Of a stretch of DNA of 64,000 bases, positions 7,442 through 17,623 are shown in pieces; position 1 is the first letter of the stretch; each line of letters starts with the position of its first letter. A program made the position numbers and the translations under genes. This DNA comes from Bacillus sp. S3 (lineage in GTDB: Bacteria > Bacillota > Bacilli > Bacillales > Cytobacillaceae). Below the pieces are notes generated by a model. The model saw nothing but the letters and a program-made list of their open reading frames with translations. It was not told the DNA's origin and made no database searches. The DNA is taken from assembly GCF_005154805.1 (NCBI RefSeq), contig NZ_CP039727.1, positions 3,407,501 to 3,471,500 of the forward strand, in the 5' to 3' direction.

Positions 7442-9640
7442 TTATTGTGCCACTTCCTCATAACCGAGTCGCTTATAAATTTCCTTGATGACCTTCTGTG
7501 CCGCCACAGGGATAATGGTTCCCGGACCGAAGATAGCTGCAGCACCATGATCGTATAAAAATTGATAATCCTGAGCTGGAATGACCCCGCCGATGACCAG
7601 TAAGATATCTTCTCGTCCTAATTTTTTTAATTCTTTCCCGAGCTGTGGCAATAATGTTTTATGCCCGGCGGCAAGTGAGCTCATCCCAATCACATGGACG
7701 TCATTTTCCACAGCCTGCATGGCCGTTTCTTCTGGTGTCTGAAACAATGGACCAATATCAACATCAAACCCAAGATCAGCGAAGGCCGTAGCAATAACTT
7801 TCGCCCCTCGGTCATGGCCATCCTGCCCCATTTTCGCAATGAGAATCCTTGGACGTCTTCCCTCATTCTCAAGAAATTCATCAGTCATATTTTTTACTTC
7901 TACGATTTCTTCCTCATTGCTAAATGCGGTACTGTAGACACCGCTAATGGAACGGATGATTGCTTTATGTCTGCTGGCAACAAGTTCAACTGCATCGGAT
8001 ATTTCCCCAAGTGTTGCCCTTACTCTTGCCGCCTTTACAGCCAGTTCTAATAAATTTTGTTCCCCTGTTTCCGCCGCTTTTGTCAAAGCGTTAAGTGCCT
8101 CTTTTACTTTTTCGTCATCTCGTCCGGCCTTTAAGGCATTTAATTTTTCAATTTGTTTTAACCGGACAGCCGTATTATCGATGTCCAAAATATCAATTGC
8201 CTCTTCTTTTTCAAGGCGATAGCGGTTGACACCAATGATCGTTTCCTTTCCGGAATCGATTTGCGCCTGCCTTCTAGCTGCAGCCTCTTCGATTCTCATC
8301 TTCGGCAGACCGGTTTCAATCGCTTTTGCCATGCCCCCAAGACCTTCAATCTCTTCAATATGTGTCCATGCTCGATTGACAAGTTCATCGGTCAGCTTTT
8401 CTACATAATAAGAGCCCGCCCATGGGTCGATTACGTTTGTAATTCCCGTTTCTTCTTGTAAAAATAACTGAGTGTTACGGGCGATTCGTGCCGAGAAGTC
8501 AGTTGGCAGGGCAATCGCTTCATCCAAAGCATTGGTATGCAGCGATTGGGTATGGCCCATTGCTGCCGCATGTGCCTCGATCAGCGTTCTCGTAACATTG
8601 TTAAACGGATCCTGCTCCGTCAAGCTCCAGCCGGATGTTTGGGAATGTGTACGAAGTGCCAGCGACTTTTCGTTCTTTGGCTGAAATGACTGCATCATTT
8701 TTGCCCAAATCAAGCGCGCCGCCCGCATTTTAGCGACTTCCATAAAGTAATTCATCCCAATCGCCCAGAAAAATGACAATCTCGGGGCAAAAGAATCAAT
8801 CTCAATTCCCGCTTTAAGTCCCGTCCTGACATACTCCAAGCCATCGGCAAGTGTATAAGCCAATTCTAAATCAGCAGGCGCCCCCGCTTCTTGCATGTGA
8901 TAGCCGGAAATACTAATACTATTGAATTTTGGCATATACTTGGATGTGTATTCAAAAATATCCGCAATAATTTTCATTGACATTTCAGGAGGGTAGATAT
9001 ACGTATTACGCACCATATATTCTTTTAAAATATCATTTTGGATGGTTCCTGATAATTTTTCTTGACTCACACCTTGTTCCTCAGCAGTCACAATAAAGAA
9101 GGCCAGGATTGGCAAAACAGCGCCGTTCATTGTCATCGAAACAGACATTTGATCTAGAGGAATACCGTCAAAGAGTGTCTTCATATCAAGAATCGAGTCG
9201 ATCGCTACACCCGCTTTTCCGACATCCCCCATAACACGTGGGTGATCGGAGTCGTAACCGCGGTGGGTGGCTAAATCGAAGGCTACCGATAATCCCTTTT
9301 GGCCCATCGCCAGATTACGGCGGTAAAAAGCATTGCTTTCCTCAGCCGTTGAAAATCCTGCATACTGTCTTACCGTCCATGGACGGTTCACATACATCGT
9401 TGGATACGGTCCTCTTGTAAATGGAGGGAGCCCGGGAAGATCATCAAGATGTTCAAGTCCTGCCCGGTCTTCTTTTGTATAAAGCGGTTTTAAAGAAATT
9501 TGTTCATTTGTTTCAAACAATAAATCATCAAGGGAATGATCAATTTCCTGGTTCACTTTTTCTAGCCATTCGTCCTTTGTCATGTATGGCTGCCCATCAA
9601 ATAAGGATTTGTTTTGAAAATCAGGCTTTTGTTTCTTCAA
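7442..9640 (-). CDS. mutB: Methylmalonyl-CoA mutase large (catalytic) subunit
   Basis: The 732-residue protein has the N-terminal TIM-barrel substrate domain ([37 protein letters not shown]) and the C-terminal B12-binding domain with [18 protein letters not shown]. The latter holds the DxHxxG histidine that ligates cobalt (about residues 608-613). It isomerises (R)-methylmalonyl-CoA to succinyl-CoA using adenosylcobalamin. The start is TTG at 9640 with GGAGGTGAA upstream, overlapping the end of mutA by 20 bp. Length is normal for the large subunit. No cobalamin riboswitch was seen upstream of the operon. Confidence 0.95.
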   Translation of the reverse strand: MKKQKPDFQNKSLFDGQPYMTKDEWLEKVNQEIDHSLDDLLFETNEQISLKPLYTKEDRAGLEHLDDLPGLPPFTRGPYPTMYVNRPWTVRQYAGFSTAEESNAFYRRNLAMGQKGLSVAFDLATHRGYDSDHPRVMGDVGKAGVAIDSILDMKTLFDGIPLDQMSVSMTMNGAVLPILAFFIVTAEEQGVSQEKLSGTIQNDILKEYMVRNTYIYPPEMSMKIIADIFEYTSKYMPKFNSISISGYHMQEAGAPADLELAYTLADGLEYVRTGLKAGIEIDSFAPRLSFFWAIGMNYFMEVAKMRAARLIWAKMMQSFQPKNEKSLALRTHSQTSGWSLTEQDPFNNVTRTLIEAHAAAMGHTQSLHTNALDEAIALPTDFSARIARNTQLFLQEETGITNVIDPWAGSYYVEKLTDELVNRAWTHIEEIEGLGGMAKAIETGLPKMRIEEAAARRQAQIDSGKETIIGVNRYRLEKEEAIDILDIDNTAVRLKQIEKLNALKAGRDDEKVKEALNALTKAAETGEQNLLELAVKAARVRATLGEISDAVELVASRHKAIIRSISGVYSTAFSNEEEIVEVKNMTDEFLENEGRRPRILIAKMGQDGHDRGAKVIATAFADLGFDVDIGPLFQTPEETAMQAVENDVHVIGMSSLAAGHKTLLPQLGKELKKLGREDILLVIGGVIPAQDYQFLYDHGAAAIFGPGTIIPVAAQKVIKEIYKRLGYEEVAQ

Positions 9641-11486
9641 TGGTATTCACCTCCAGCTTGCTCAGGATTGTCAGCAGCGTTTCATAACAATTGCTTTTCA
9701 TATGGATAAATTGATTGATCCCCTCATCCAGCCATCGGGCTTGTTTTTCTTTATCCGGGAGACCTGCAAGATAAATATTCCGCTCAGGAAAGTCGGCCCT
9801 AAATGCCTCTAAGATTTCATGACCAATGGTTTCATATTGTTCATTCGTTCCGCAAAGACAAAGGTGTTTACTAGTTTGATTTGAAACAAATTGCCGGGCA
9901 TCATTGATTGAAAAAATAGATTTACTTTCCACCGCTTGGATCCCGCCGGCAGCAAGAAATCCCTTCATAAAATCAAGTCTTGCTTTATACTGTTTTAATT
10001 CACCAAGACAAATCAACCCCATAGCGGGCTTGAAACCCGAGTTTTCTTCAAGTTCCTTTGCCTTTTTTCTCAATTGTTCATATGGTTTGGCCAGTCTTCT
10101 GTTGATGACGGCTTCGATTTTTTCTCCATCTGCTATGGAGGACTTTTCCTTTGATAGCAGCCTAAGCGGTACGGTTTCATCTAAATTTGCATAGACATTT
10201 GTGCCGACAATACTCTGCTTTCTTGTTTGGATGTCCATATTTCTATTTTCATACACAGCCGCTATTTCCTGCTGGAGCCAATTCGATTTCAAGGCTTCAA
10301 TCATACCGCCATTGACTTCGATTTGTTGAAAGAATTCCCATGCTTTTTCAGCCAGTTGATTGGTTAATTCTTCTACATACCAAGACCCTCCGGCTGGGTC
10401 CGTCACTGTCTTTAGATGTGCTTCTTCTCTTAATAGGAGCTGGATATTTCTAGCGATCCTTTCAGAAAATGGCGAGCAGCCTGTAAGACTATTAAATGGT
10501 TCAATATGAAGATATTGAACTCCGCCAATGACAGACGCAAAGGCTTCATTCCCAGCTCGAAGCAGGTTTACATGCGGATCATGGACCGTTTTCGTAAAGG
10601 AAGATGTTTCAGCAGCAATCATCATTCCACGTACTTCATCGTTCATATCATACAGTCCAGTAATTCGGTTCCAGAGTACCCTCGCTGCCCGCAGCTTAGC
10701 AATCTCGGTGAAATAATTGCTGCCAATCGAGAACTGGAAGACCATTTCCGCTAGAATTTCTTCCAGGTCCAAACCGGTCTCCTGAAGCCTTTCAAGATAA
10801 TTTACACCTGTTGCTATGGCAATCCCGAGCTCTTGAACAGCATTTGCCCCGCCATTATGATATGGAACGGTATCGATTAAGATCGTGCGTAAGTTAGGGT
10901 ATTTCCCGCTTGATTGAAGAATGTTGTTTCCCCATTTAGTGAAATATTCTTCAGAAATAACCCCTGTTTCAGAAAATAGGGCAATTGGATCGGAACCAAT
11001 ATATCCGCTGAATTGGTTTGGCTGATCCAATCCACTTGCTGCTGCAAGAAATGCCGATTGAAATTCTTTGGTGTTGATAGCAAATGGAAAGTGCCGATAA
11101 GATTCCGCAAGTATATTTATAAGACTCTCTCTTGAATCAAACAATTCCTTCTTCACTTCAAATGAGATCGCAGATTGTCCTTTATCGAATGATTGAAGGA
11201 GTTTCTCCTGCAATTCTTCAGGAGTTTGAAAAGAAATACGCTGTGCAATCTTCCACTCGTTTGTCCGATATCCTAACGGCGAAATCCCTCTTCTAAAATC
11301 CGAACCACCTGGAAATTCCGGAACAGTCCGCTGATCCTGCTGAGTATAAAGCGGTTTCAAAATAATGTTTTCATATGTAGTCGTTTTTAGTGATTCAGTT
11401 GTTTTTCCTTTTAGTGATGTATCTGCCTTTTCTTTCCATTCATCGTTTGATTTTAAAGAAAAAGATTGATTTTTTATTTTTTCCAC
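9621..11486 (-). CDS. mutA: Methylmalonyl-CoA mutase small (non-catalytic) subunit
   Basis: The 621-residue protein is homologous to MutB along the barrel (for example [20 protein letters not shown] and [18 protein letters not shown]) but is shorter. Its C-terminal flavodoxin-like domain lacks the DxHxxG cobalt-ligating motif: the matching region reads [19 protein letters not shown]. This identifies the structural partner of the heterodimer. GTG at 11486 follows GGGGGAGAAGGG. It is the first gene of mutA-mutB-meaB. A SigA-like promoter and an 18-bp palindrome lie immediately upstream. Confidence 0.92.
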   Translation of the reverse strand: MEKIKNQSFSLKSNDEWKEKADTSLKGKTTESLKTTTYENIILKPLYTQQDQRTVPEFPGGSDFRRGISPLGYRTNEWKIAQRISFQTPEELQEKLLQSFDKGQSAISFEVKKELFDSRESLINILAESYRHFPFAINTKEFQSAFLAAASGLDQPNQFSGYIGSDPIALFSETGVISEEYFTKWGNNILQSSGKYPNLRTILIDTVPYHNGGANAVQELGIAIATGVNYLERLQETGLDLEEILAEMVFQFSIGSNYFTEIAKLRAARVLWNRITGLYDMNDEVRGMMIAAETSSFTKTVHDPHVNLLRAGNEAFASVIGGVQYLHIEPFNSLTGCSPFSERIARNIQLLLREEAHLKTVTDPAGGSWYVEELTNQLAEKAWEFFQQIEVNGGMIEALKSNWLQQEIAAVYENRNMDIQTRKQSIVGTNVYANLDETVPLRLLSKEKSSIADGEKIEAVINRRLAKPYEQLRKKAKELEENSGFKPAMGLICLGELKQYKARLDFMKGFLAAGGIQAVESKSIFSINDARQFVSNQTSKHLCLCGTNEQYETIGHEILEAFRADFPERNIYLAGLPDKEKQARWLDEGINQFIHMKSNCYETLLTILSKLEVNTIEETKA

Positions 11487-11512
11487 GACCCTTCTCCCCC
11501 TTTCGTTTCCTA

Positions 11513-11530
11513 ATTGAATGTAAATTCAAT
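11513..11530. promoter_or_regulatory. 18-bp palindromic operator candidate at the mutA promoter
   Basis: ATTGAAT and ATTCAAT form a perfect inverted repeat with a 4-bp spacer. The site lies about 12-30 bp downstream of the predicted -10, a typical repressor position. It also fits the ARG-box pattern WNTGAATWWWWATTCANW except for one spacer base. Confidence 0.5.
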
Positions 11531-11542
11531 CAATTTATCTAT

Positions 11543-11572
11543 ATTCTATTTTATGGTACAAACCCATTTCAA
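11543..11572 (-). promoter_or_regulatory. SigA-like promoter of mutA-mutB-meaB
   Basis: TTGAAA (11567-11572) and TAGAAT (11543-11548) on the minus strand are separated by 18 bp, about 57 bp before the GTG start. Confidence 0.5.
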
Positions 11573-11601
11573 GCAATGAAAACCATTAATCAGGCAACAA
11601 A

Positions 11602-11630
11602 ACAACCGCTGCACCAATTGCAGCGGTTGT
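11602..11630 (-). terminator. Terminator of the ptb-bkd operon
   Basis: ACAACCGCTGC pairs perfectly with GCAGCGGTTGT (11 bp), 4 bp after the bkdB stop. T-rich tracts lie on both sides, so it may act in both directions. Confidence 0.85.
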
Positions 11631-11633
11631 TTT

Positions 11634-12932
11634 TTAATAAATGGATGTAGTTGTTTTCGATGTACTTTCTAAGATTTCCTTCACTCTTGTTAAGAATCGA
11701 CCGCAAACGAGTCCGTCTAATACTCTGTGGTCAAGGGACATACATAGGTTCACCATGTCACGGACAGCAATCATGCCATTGTTCATAACCACTGGACGTT
11801 TGACAATGGATTCCACTTGCAAAATCGCAGCCTGTGGGTAATTGATGATTCCCATAGATTGTACAGAGCCGAAAGAGCCCGTATTGTTAACTGTAAAGGT
11901 ACCTCCCTGCATATCTTCTGATCGAAGCTTTCCGGTTCTTACCTTTACCGCAAGTTCGGAGATTTCACGGGCAATGCCTTTAATCGTTTTCTCATCTGCA
12001 TTCTTTATAACAGGAACAAAAAGAGCATCATCCGTAGCAACCGCAATGGAAATATTAATATCCTTCTTTTGGATGATTTTATCTCCTGCCCACATCGAAT
12101 TAATCTGCGGGAATTCTTTTAATGCCTGCGCAACTGCCTTCACAAAGAAAGCGAAGAACGTTAAGTTAAAGCCTTCTTTTTTCTTGAATTCATCCTTAAG
12201 AGCGTTTCGATATTCAACCAAGTTGGTTGCATCTACTTCAATCATTGTCCAAGCATGAGGAGCTTCATGCTTACTTCGCAGCATATTAGCGGCAATTGCC
12301 TTGCGGACTCCTGTAACCGGAATCTCAATGTCACCTGCTGCAACCGGAATATTTACTGTAGGAGCCGGAGCTTGCTGACTAGATATAGGCTGTGCTGTAT
12401 CCTGTTTGACTGCCGGCACTGGAGCTTGTTCTTTCGGCAATTCCGCCTTTTGACCAGCAACAGGGATGTTTCCAGACTCAATTAGTTTCAGTAAGTCTTT
12501 TCTAGTAATCCGTCCGCCGGCACCGGTGCCTGATACCTGATTTAAATCAATACCATGCTCCTGAGAAATTTTCAGAACGGCAGGTGAAAATCGAGCCTTG
12601 TTTCCTTTATCTGCTTGAACTGCCTCCACAGCAACACTGGACGATTCCTTTTGTTCATTGCTAGCAGCCTTGGATTCCACCGCAGTACCGCCATCCACCT
12701 CAATCGTACAAATGATCTCTCCAACCGCTAATGTATCGCCTTCACCGGCAATTAGCTCTTTTATTACACCTGTAAAGGAGGATGGCACTTCTGCATTTAC
12801 TTTATCTGTCATAACCTCTGCCAGAGGGTCATATTTATTAACTTTATCGCCGACAGAAACCAACCATTTACTGATTGTTCCTTCAGTGACACTTTCCCCT
12901 AGTTGAGGCATTTTAATTTGTTCAACTGCCAC
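11634..12932 (-). CDS. bkdB: Branched-chain 2-oxoacid dehydrogenase E2 (lipoamide acyltransferase)
   Basis: The ~432-residue E2 has an N-terminal lipoyl domain with the lipoylated Lys in MTDKVNAEVPS (about 44), a Pro/Ala/Gln-rich linker, a peripheral-subunit-binding domain (ARFSPAVLKISQEHGIDLNQ, about 112-131), a second flexible linker and a catalytic domain ending with DHRVLDG, which holds the active-site His and Asp. It transfers the branched acyl group to CoA. TTG at 12941 would leave almost no spacing after AAGGAGG, so GTG at 12932, 10 nt downstream of it, is taken as start. It is the last gene of the operon. Confidence 0.93.
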   Translation of the reverse strand: MAVEQIKMPQLGESVTEGTISKWLVSVGDKVNKYDPLAEVMTDKVNAEVPSSFTGVIKELIAGEGDTLAVGEIICTIEVDGGTAVESKAASNEQKESSSVAVEAVQADKGNKARFSPAVLKISQEHGIDLNQVSGTGAGGRITRKDLLKLIESGNIPVAGQKAELPKEQAPVPAVKQDTAQPISSQQAPAPTVNIPVAAGDIEIPVTGVRKAIAANMLRSKHEAPHAWTMIEVDATNLVEYRNALKDEFKKKEGFNLTFFAFFVKAVAQALKEFPQINSMWAGDKIIQKKDINISIAVATDDALFVPVIKNADEKTIKGIAREISELAVKVRTGKLRSEDMQGGTFTVNNTGSFGSVQSMGIINYPQAAILQVESIVKRPVVMNNGMIAVRDMVNLCMSLDHRVLDGLVCGRFLTRVKEILESTSKTTTSIY

Positions 12933-12947
12933 TATTTCCAAACCTCC

Positions 12948-13931
12948 TTAGTACTCCGCGAGCTCGCGCATTGCTTTTTCAACCTTATCTGGATTGACCA
13001 TAAAGAATTTTTCCATCGTTGGCGCATATGGCATTGCCGGTACATCCGGTCCAGCAAGACGCTTAATCGGTGCATCTAACTCAAATAAGCAATTCTCAGC
13101 AATAATCGCAGACACTTCACTCATGATACTGCCTTCTTTTGTATCCTCTGTAACGAGTAGGACTTTACCTGTTTTCGAGGCAGCTTCAATAATTGCTTCT
13201 TTATCAAGTGGATAAACGGTTCGCAAGTCAAGAATATGTGCAGAAATTCCGTCCTTGGCCAATTTTTCTGCTGCTTGCAGGGCAAAATGAACACAAAGTC
13301 CATAAGTGATAACGGTAAGATCGTCACCTTCCCGCTTAACATCAGCTTTGCCGATTGGCAATGTATAATCTTCGGTTGGTACCTCCCCTTTTATTAATCG
13401 GTAGGCACGCTTATGCTCGAAAAATAAAACAGGATCATTGTCGCGAATCGCTGCTTTTAATAGTCCTTTTACATCATAAGGAGTAGACGGCATAACAATC
13501 TTCAAGCCTGGCTGGTTAGCAAATACTGCTTCAACTGATTGAGAATGATACAGCGCCCCATGCACTCCGCCTCCGTACGGAGCCCGTATAACCATTGGAC
13601 AGTTCCAGTCGTTATTGGAACGGTAGCGTATTTTAGCTGCTTCCGAGATAATCTGATTGACGGCGGGCATAATAAAATCGGCAAATTGCATTTCAGCAAT
13701 CGGACGCATACCATACATCGCTGCGCCGATTCCCACACCAGCAATCGCAGATTCTGCGAGTGGGGTATCAATGACTCTCTCTTCGCCAAATTGTTCATAC
13801 AAGCCTTGAGTGGCTTTAAAAACACCGCCTTTTACTCCAACATCTTCACCCAGAACAAAAACCTTTGAATCTCGCTCCATTTCTTCACGAATGGCCATTG
13901 TTACTGCATCAATATAAGAAATTACTGCCAT
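12948..13931 (-). CDS. bkdAB: Branched-chain 2-oxoacid dehydrogenase E1 beta subunit
   Basis: The 327-residue protein shows the transketolase-like pyrimidine-binding domain (VFVLGEDVGVKGGVFKATQG, GVGIGAAMYGMRPIAEMQF) and the C-terminal transketolase domain (LLVTEDTKEGS). With BkdAA it forms the thiamine-diphosphate E1 that decarboxylates 2-oxoisovalerate, 2-oxoisocaproate and 2-oxo-3-methylvalerate. The ATG follows AAGGGGGACGTGAC. Spacing is 12 bp from bkdAA and 15 bp to bkdB. Confidence 0.95.
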   Translation of the reverse strand: MAVISYIDAVTMAIREEMERDSKVFVLGEDVGVKGGVFKATQGLYEQFGEERVIDTPLAESAIAGVGIGAAMYGMRPIAEMQFADFIMPAVNQIISEAAKIRYRSNNDWNCPMVIRAPYGGGVHGALYHSQSVEAVFANQPGLKIVMPSTPYDVKGLLKAAIRDNDPVLFFEHKRAYRLIKGEVPTEDYTLPIGKADVKREGDDLTVITYGLCVHFALQAAEKLAKDGISAHILDLRTVYPLDKEAIIEAASKTGKVLLVTEDTKEGSIMSEVSAIIAENCLFELDAPIKRLAGPDVPAMPYAPTMEKFFMVNPDKVEKAMRELAEY

Positions 13932-13943
13932 GTCACGTCCCCC

Positions 13944-14939
13944 TTACATGTCCCCATAAACATATTTCAATGCATCCTCTGGTGCAGCATAAGGAGCATT
14001 CTCGGCATAATCCGTGGCTTCATTAACCATTTTCATTACACGGTCATTGATTTCTTTTTCCAGTTCATCATTCATGACGCCTGTTTCTTTTAAATATGCG
14101 CCAAAAGTTATGATAGGATCTTGTGTTTTTGCCTTAGCCACTTCATCTGGCGCACGGTATGATCGGTCATCATCATCAGAAGAGTGTGGTGTTAAACGAT
14201 AGGATATCGTTTCAATGAGAGTTGGACCATCACCGCGGCGTCCACGATCTACTGCGTCCTTCACTGATTTGTACACTTCAAGAGGGTCATTGCCATCAAC
14301 TGTAAAACCAGGCATACCGTAGCCGATTGCACGATCAGATACCTTTTCACAACCTAACTGTTTTTCAATTGGGACGGAAATTGCGTATTTATTATTTTCA
14401 CACATAAAGATGACCGGAAGCTTATGAACACCGGCAAAGTTTGCTCCTTCATGGAAATCTCCCTGATTAGAAGAACCCTCACCAAAGGTTACAAAGGTCA
14501 CCAGGTCTTTTCGTTCCATTTTTCCGGCAAGTGCAACCCCTACTGCATGGGGAACTTGAGTGGTCACCGGCGATGAACCTGTAACAATGCGATTTTTCTT
14601 TTGACCAAAGTGTCCCGGCATTTGCCGTCCGCCTGAATTTGGATCCTCAGCTTTAGCAAAGCCTGACAGCATCAATTCCTTTGGTGTCATCCCAAATGTT
14701 AACACCACGCCCATGTCACGATAATATGGCAGCACATAATCCTTTTCTTTATCTAACGCAAAAGCTGCTCCCACCTGCGCCGCCTCTTGACCTTGACATG
14801 AAATAACGAAGGGTATTTTACCAGCACGGTTTAATAACCACATCCGCTCATCTATTCTGCGAGCCAAAAGCATCGTTTCATACATTTCTAACACTTTGTC
14901 GTCGCTCAAACCTAAAGCTTCATGACGTTTTTCTGCCAT
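13944..14939 (-). CDS. bkdAA: Branched-chain 2-oxoacid dehydrogenase E1 alpha subunit
   Basis: The 331-residue E1 alpha binds thiamine diphosphate: the diphosphate motif is GEGSSNQGDFHEGANFAGVH with NNKYAISVP (G-D-G..N-N-like pattern). The phosphorylation-loop region YRLTPHSSDDDDRSYR is typical of the branched-chain rather than the pyruvate enzyme. Substrate-channel residues lie in RRIDERMWLLNRAGKIPF. ATG at 14939 follows GAGGTTAG. It sits between lpdV and bkdAB in the order found in B. subtilis. Confidence 0.95.
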   Translation of the reverse strand: MAEKRHEALGLSDDKVLEMYETMLLARRIDERMWLLNRAGKIPFVISCQGQEAAQVGAAFALDKEKDYVLPYYRDMGVVLTFGMTPKELMLSGFAKAEDPNSGGRQMPGHFGQKKNRIVTGSSPVTTQVPHAVGVALAGKMERKDLVTFVTFGEGSSNQGDFHEGANFAGVHKLPVIFMCENNKYAISVPIEKQLGCEKVSDRAIGYGMPGFTVDGNDPLEVYKSVKDAVDRGRRGDGPTLIETISYRLTPHSSDDDDRSYRAPDEVAKAKTQDPIITFGAYLKETGVMNDELEKEINDRVMKMVNEATDYAENAPYAAPEDALKYVYGDM

Positions 14940-14978
14940 TTATTTCTAACCTCCCGAATGTTCGCTTCAAAAAACTCT

Positions 14979-16400
14979 TTATGAATGAATTGCCTTTCCC
15001 TCGACTGCCAGTGCCGCTTCACCAATTGCTTCTGATAAAGTTGGATGTGGATGGATAGTATGAGCAATTTCCCACGGTGTGGCATCCAGTACCATCGCAA
15101 GGCCGGCTTCTGTTATCATATCGGTTACATGCGGGCCAATCATATGCACCCCTAGAATATCATTGGTCTCCTCATCCGCAACAATTTTCACAAATCCATC
15201 CGATTCTCCAAAAACCAGTGCTTTCCCGATAGCCCTGAAAGAGAACTTACCCACTTTTACTTTATGACCATTCTCTTTTGCCTGATCTTCTGTAATCCCT
15301 ACACTTGACACTTCGGGATTACTATAGATACATCTAGATACTAGATTATAATCAAATGGTGAGGGATCTTTCCCCGCTATATGTTCAACAGCAACGATTC
15401 CTTCATGTGAGGCTACGTGAGCCAACTGCAATCCGCCAATTACATCGCCAATCGCATACATATGGGATTCCTTCGTTTGGAAAAATTCATTTGTCACGAT
15501 GAAACCTTTTTCAACCTGAATTTCGGTGTTTTCTAGTCCAATCCCTTCCGTATTAGCCTGGCGGCCGACCGAAACAAGAAGTTTTTCGGCTTTAAATTCT
15601 TTCACTCCACTCTTTACTTCTGCGGAAATGGCAACCCCATTGTCCTTTACAAGCGTTTCCGGCAATACCTTGGCACCTGTTACAAGTTTGATTCCTTTTT
15701 TCTTCATTAAACGCTGCATTTCTTTTGAGATTTCTTTATCTTCCGTCGGAATGATCCTGTCGGCATACTCTATTACTGTAACCTCCACTCCAAAGTCAGA
15801 CAGCATGGAGGCCCATTCAATTCCAATGACGCCCCCGCCGACTATAAGAATTGAATCCGGAAGTGTTTCTAGTTGTAAGGCTTCGTCAGAAGAAATCACA
15901 AAATCCCCGTCAATTTCAAGGCCTGGCAGTGTTCTTGGTCTTGAACCGGTGGCAATCACGACATTTTTGGGAATAAGCATTTCGTTCTCTTCGCCATTGT
16001 TCATTTCAACCGAAATCGTTCCGGGCATAGGGGAGAAAATAGATGGCCCAAGAATTCGTCCTAATCCCTCAAAAACATCAATCTTGCCTTGTTTCATTAA
16101 ATGCTGAACACCTTTATGTAATTGGTCAATAATTTTATTTTTCCGCTGCTGTACTTTACCAAAATCTAACGAGACTTCACTTGTAATCACTCCAAAGTCC
16201 TCGCTATGTTTAGCTGTAGCATAAACCTCTGCACTTCGAAGCAGTGCCTTACTTGGAATGCAGCCTTTATGAAGGCATGTGCCGCCAAGTTTTCCTTTCT
16301 CCACAATCGCTGTTTTTAATCCCAGCTGCGAGGCACGAATGGCAGCTACATAGCCTCCCGTTCCACCGCCAAGTATGACCAAATCGTATTCTTGTGCCAC
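14979..16400 (-). CDS. lpdV: Dihydrolipoyl dehydrogenase (E3) of the branched-chain complex
   Basis: The 473-residue flavoprotein has FAD-binding GGGTGGYVAAIRASQLG, the redox-active disulphide GGTCLHKGCIPSKALLR (C43/C48 region), an NAD-binding GGGVIGIEWASML, and the C-terminal dimer motif HIHPHPTLSEAIGEA... with its catalytic His-Glu pair (HPHPTLSE). It reoxidises the dihydrolipoamide of BkdB with NAD. The start is GTG at 16400 after GGGGAGG. It is part of the ptb-bkd operon between buk and bkdAA. Confidence 0.95.
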   Translation of the reverse strand: MAQEYDLVILGGGTGGYVAAIRASQLGLKTAIVEKGKLGGTCLHKGCIPSKALLRSAEVYATAKHSEDFGVITSEVSLDFGKVQQRKNKIIDQLHKGVQHLMKQGKIDVFEGLGRILGPSIFSPMPGTISVEMNNGEENEMLIPKNVVIATGSRPRTLPGLEIDGDFVISSDEALQLETLPDSILIVGGGVIGIEWASMLSDFGVEVTVIEYADRIIPTEDKEISKEMQRLMKKKGIKLVTGAKVLPETLVKDNGVAISAEVKSGVKEFKAEKLLVSVGRQANTEGIGLENTEIQVEKGFIVTNEFFQTKESHMYAIGDVIGGLQLAHVASHEGIVAVEHIAGKDPSPFDYNLVSRCIYSNPEVSSVGITEDQAKENGHKVKVGKFSFRAIGKALVFGESDGFVKIVADEETNDILGVHMIGPHVTDMITEAGLAMVLDATPWEIAHTIHPHPTLSEAIGEAALAVEGKAIHS

Positions 16401-16422
16401 TTTTGTTTCCTCCCCATTTCCC

Positions 16423-17526
16423 TTAAATTTTTGCTGTCTTACATTTCTCCTGATACACTTTTACTGCTTCTTCACCACGCAAGACACGAAGTGCTCCTTC
16501 AGCCAATGCTTGCAACTCATCTTCACCCGGCTGAACAATAATATCAGCAATCCAATTGATTCGGTCGCTGATTGATTTCACAAAGCCTTTACCGTAAGCC
16601 AGACCGCCTGTTAATATAATAGCATCCACTTTGCCTGAAAGGACAGTACTAGCCGCACCAATTTCCTTGGCAACCTGATAGGCCATTGCCTCATACACAA
16701 GCTTTGCCTCTTGATCACCAGCTTCAATTCTTTTTTCCACATTCACTGCATCACTAGTACCAAGGTAGCCGATAAGCCCGCCTTGGCCTACCAATTTCTT
16801 CATTAATTCTTCCCGATAATATTCACCTGAATAACAAAGCGCGATCAAATCACCTGCAGGCACCGTTCCCGCACGTTCAGGACTTAATGGACCTTCACCA
16901 TGCAGGCCGTTGTTAACATCAACAACCTTACCCTGTTTATGGACCCCAACGGTAATGCCGCCGCCCATATGGGTCACAATCAGATTTAATTCGTTATATT
17001 TTCTCCCTAAATCCTTTGCTACTCTTCGTGCAACGGCTTTTTGGTTTAGCGCATGAAAGATACTCTTCCTTTCAATTAAAGCAAACCCGGAGATTCTTGC
17101 AATCGGGTCAAGTTCATCGACAACGACCGGATCGACAATAAAGGATGGGATATTAAGGCCTTCCGCAATTTCATAGGCAAGTATACCGCCGAGATTTGAT
17201 GCATGCTGCCCGGAAAAACCATTCCGTAAATCCTCCAGCATCAAGTCATTAACCGCATATGTTCCGCCTTCAATCGGGCGCAATAATCCCCCTCGGCCGC
17301 AAACAGCAGATAATTTGGATATATTAATTCCCTCATGATCCAGTGTTTCCAAAATGGTTGTTTTTCTAAATTCATATTGCTCAATAATTGTGGAGTAGGA
17401 ATTAATTATTTCTGCCTCGTGGCGGATGGTTTTTTCAAATATGGAAATTTCATTATCAAAGACTCCAATCTTGGTAGATGTTGAGCCTGGATTGATGATG
17501 AGAATCCGATATTCTTTATCTGGCAA
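16423..17526 (-). CDS. buk: Butyrate / branched-chain acid kinase
   Basis: The ~367-residue ASKHA kinase has the phosphate-1 motif [16 protein letters not shown] near the N-terminus, [20 protein letters not shown] mid-protein and [12 protein letters not shown] near the C-terminus. It converts acyl-phosphates made by Ptb into free acid plus ATP. The ATG at 17541 lies directly on its own GGAGG. The TTG at 17526, 8 nt downstream of GGAGG, is the better start and gives the usual family length. It follows bcd after 97 bp that contain a hairpin. Confidence 0.93.
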   Translation of the reverse strand: MPDKEYRILIINPGSTSTKIGVFDNEISIFEKTIRHEAEIINSYSTIIEQYEFRKTTILETLDHEGINISKLSAVCGRGGLLRPIEGGTYAVNDLMLEDLRNGFSGQHASNLGGILAYEIAEGLNIPSFIVDPVVVDELDPIARISGFALIERKSIFHALNQKAVARRVAKDLGRKYNELNLIVTHMGGGITVGVHKQGKVVDVNNGLHGEGPLSPERAGTVPAGDLIALCYSGEYYREELMKKLVGQGGLIGYLGTSDAVNVEKRIEAGDQEAKLVYEAMAYQVAKEIGAASTVLSGKVDAIILTGGLAYGKGFVKSISDRINWIADIIVQPGEDELQALAEGALRVLRGEEAVKVYQEKCKTAKI

Positions 17527-17570
17527 TTTCGTAACCTCCATTTAACAAAAACATCTATTGAAAGGCAAAC

Positions 17571-17592
17571 GCGCTGAACAAAAATTCAGCGC
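17571..17592 (-). promoter_or_regulatory. Intercistronic hairpin between bcd and buk
   Basis: GCGCTGAA pairs with TTCAGCGC around a 6-nt A/T loop. There is no long T-run after the stem on the minus strand, so it looks like an mRNA-processing or stabilising hairpin rather than a terminator. Confidence 0.45.
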
Positions 17593-17623
17593 TTCGCCGT
17601 CATGGTTTTTTGTGAAAATCTGC

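Noticed and set aside
11487..11600. Cobalamin riboswitch upstream of mutA
   Set aside because: The leader between the predicted promoter and the GTG is only about 55 nt and lacks the B12-box and conserved helices.
15526..16107. 193-codon plus-strand open frame antisense to lpdV
   Set aside because: It lies fully inside lpdV, whose catalytic motifs are intact. No family resemblance or translation signal was seen.
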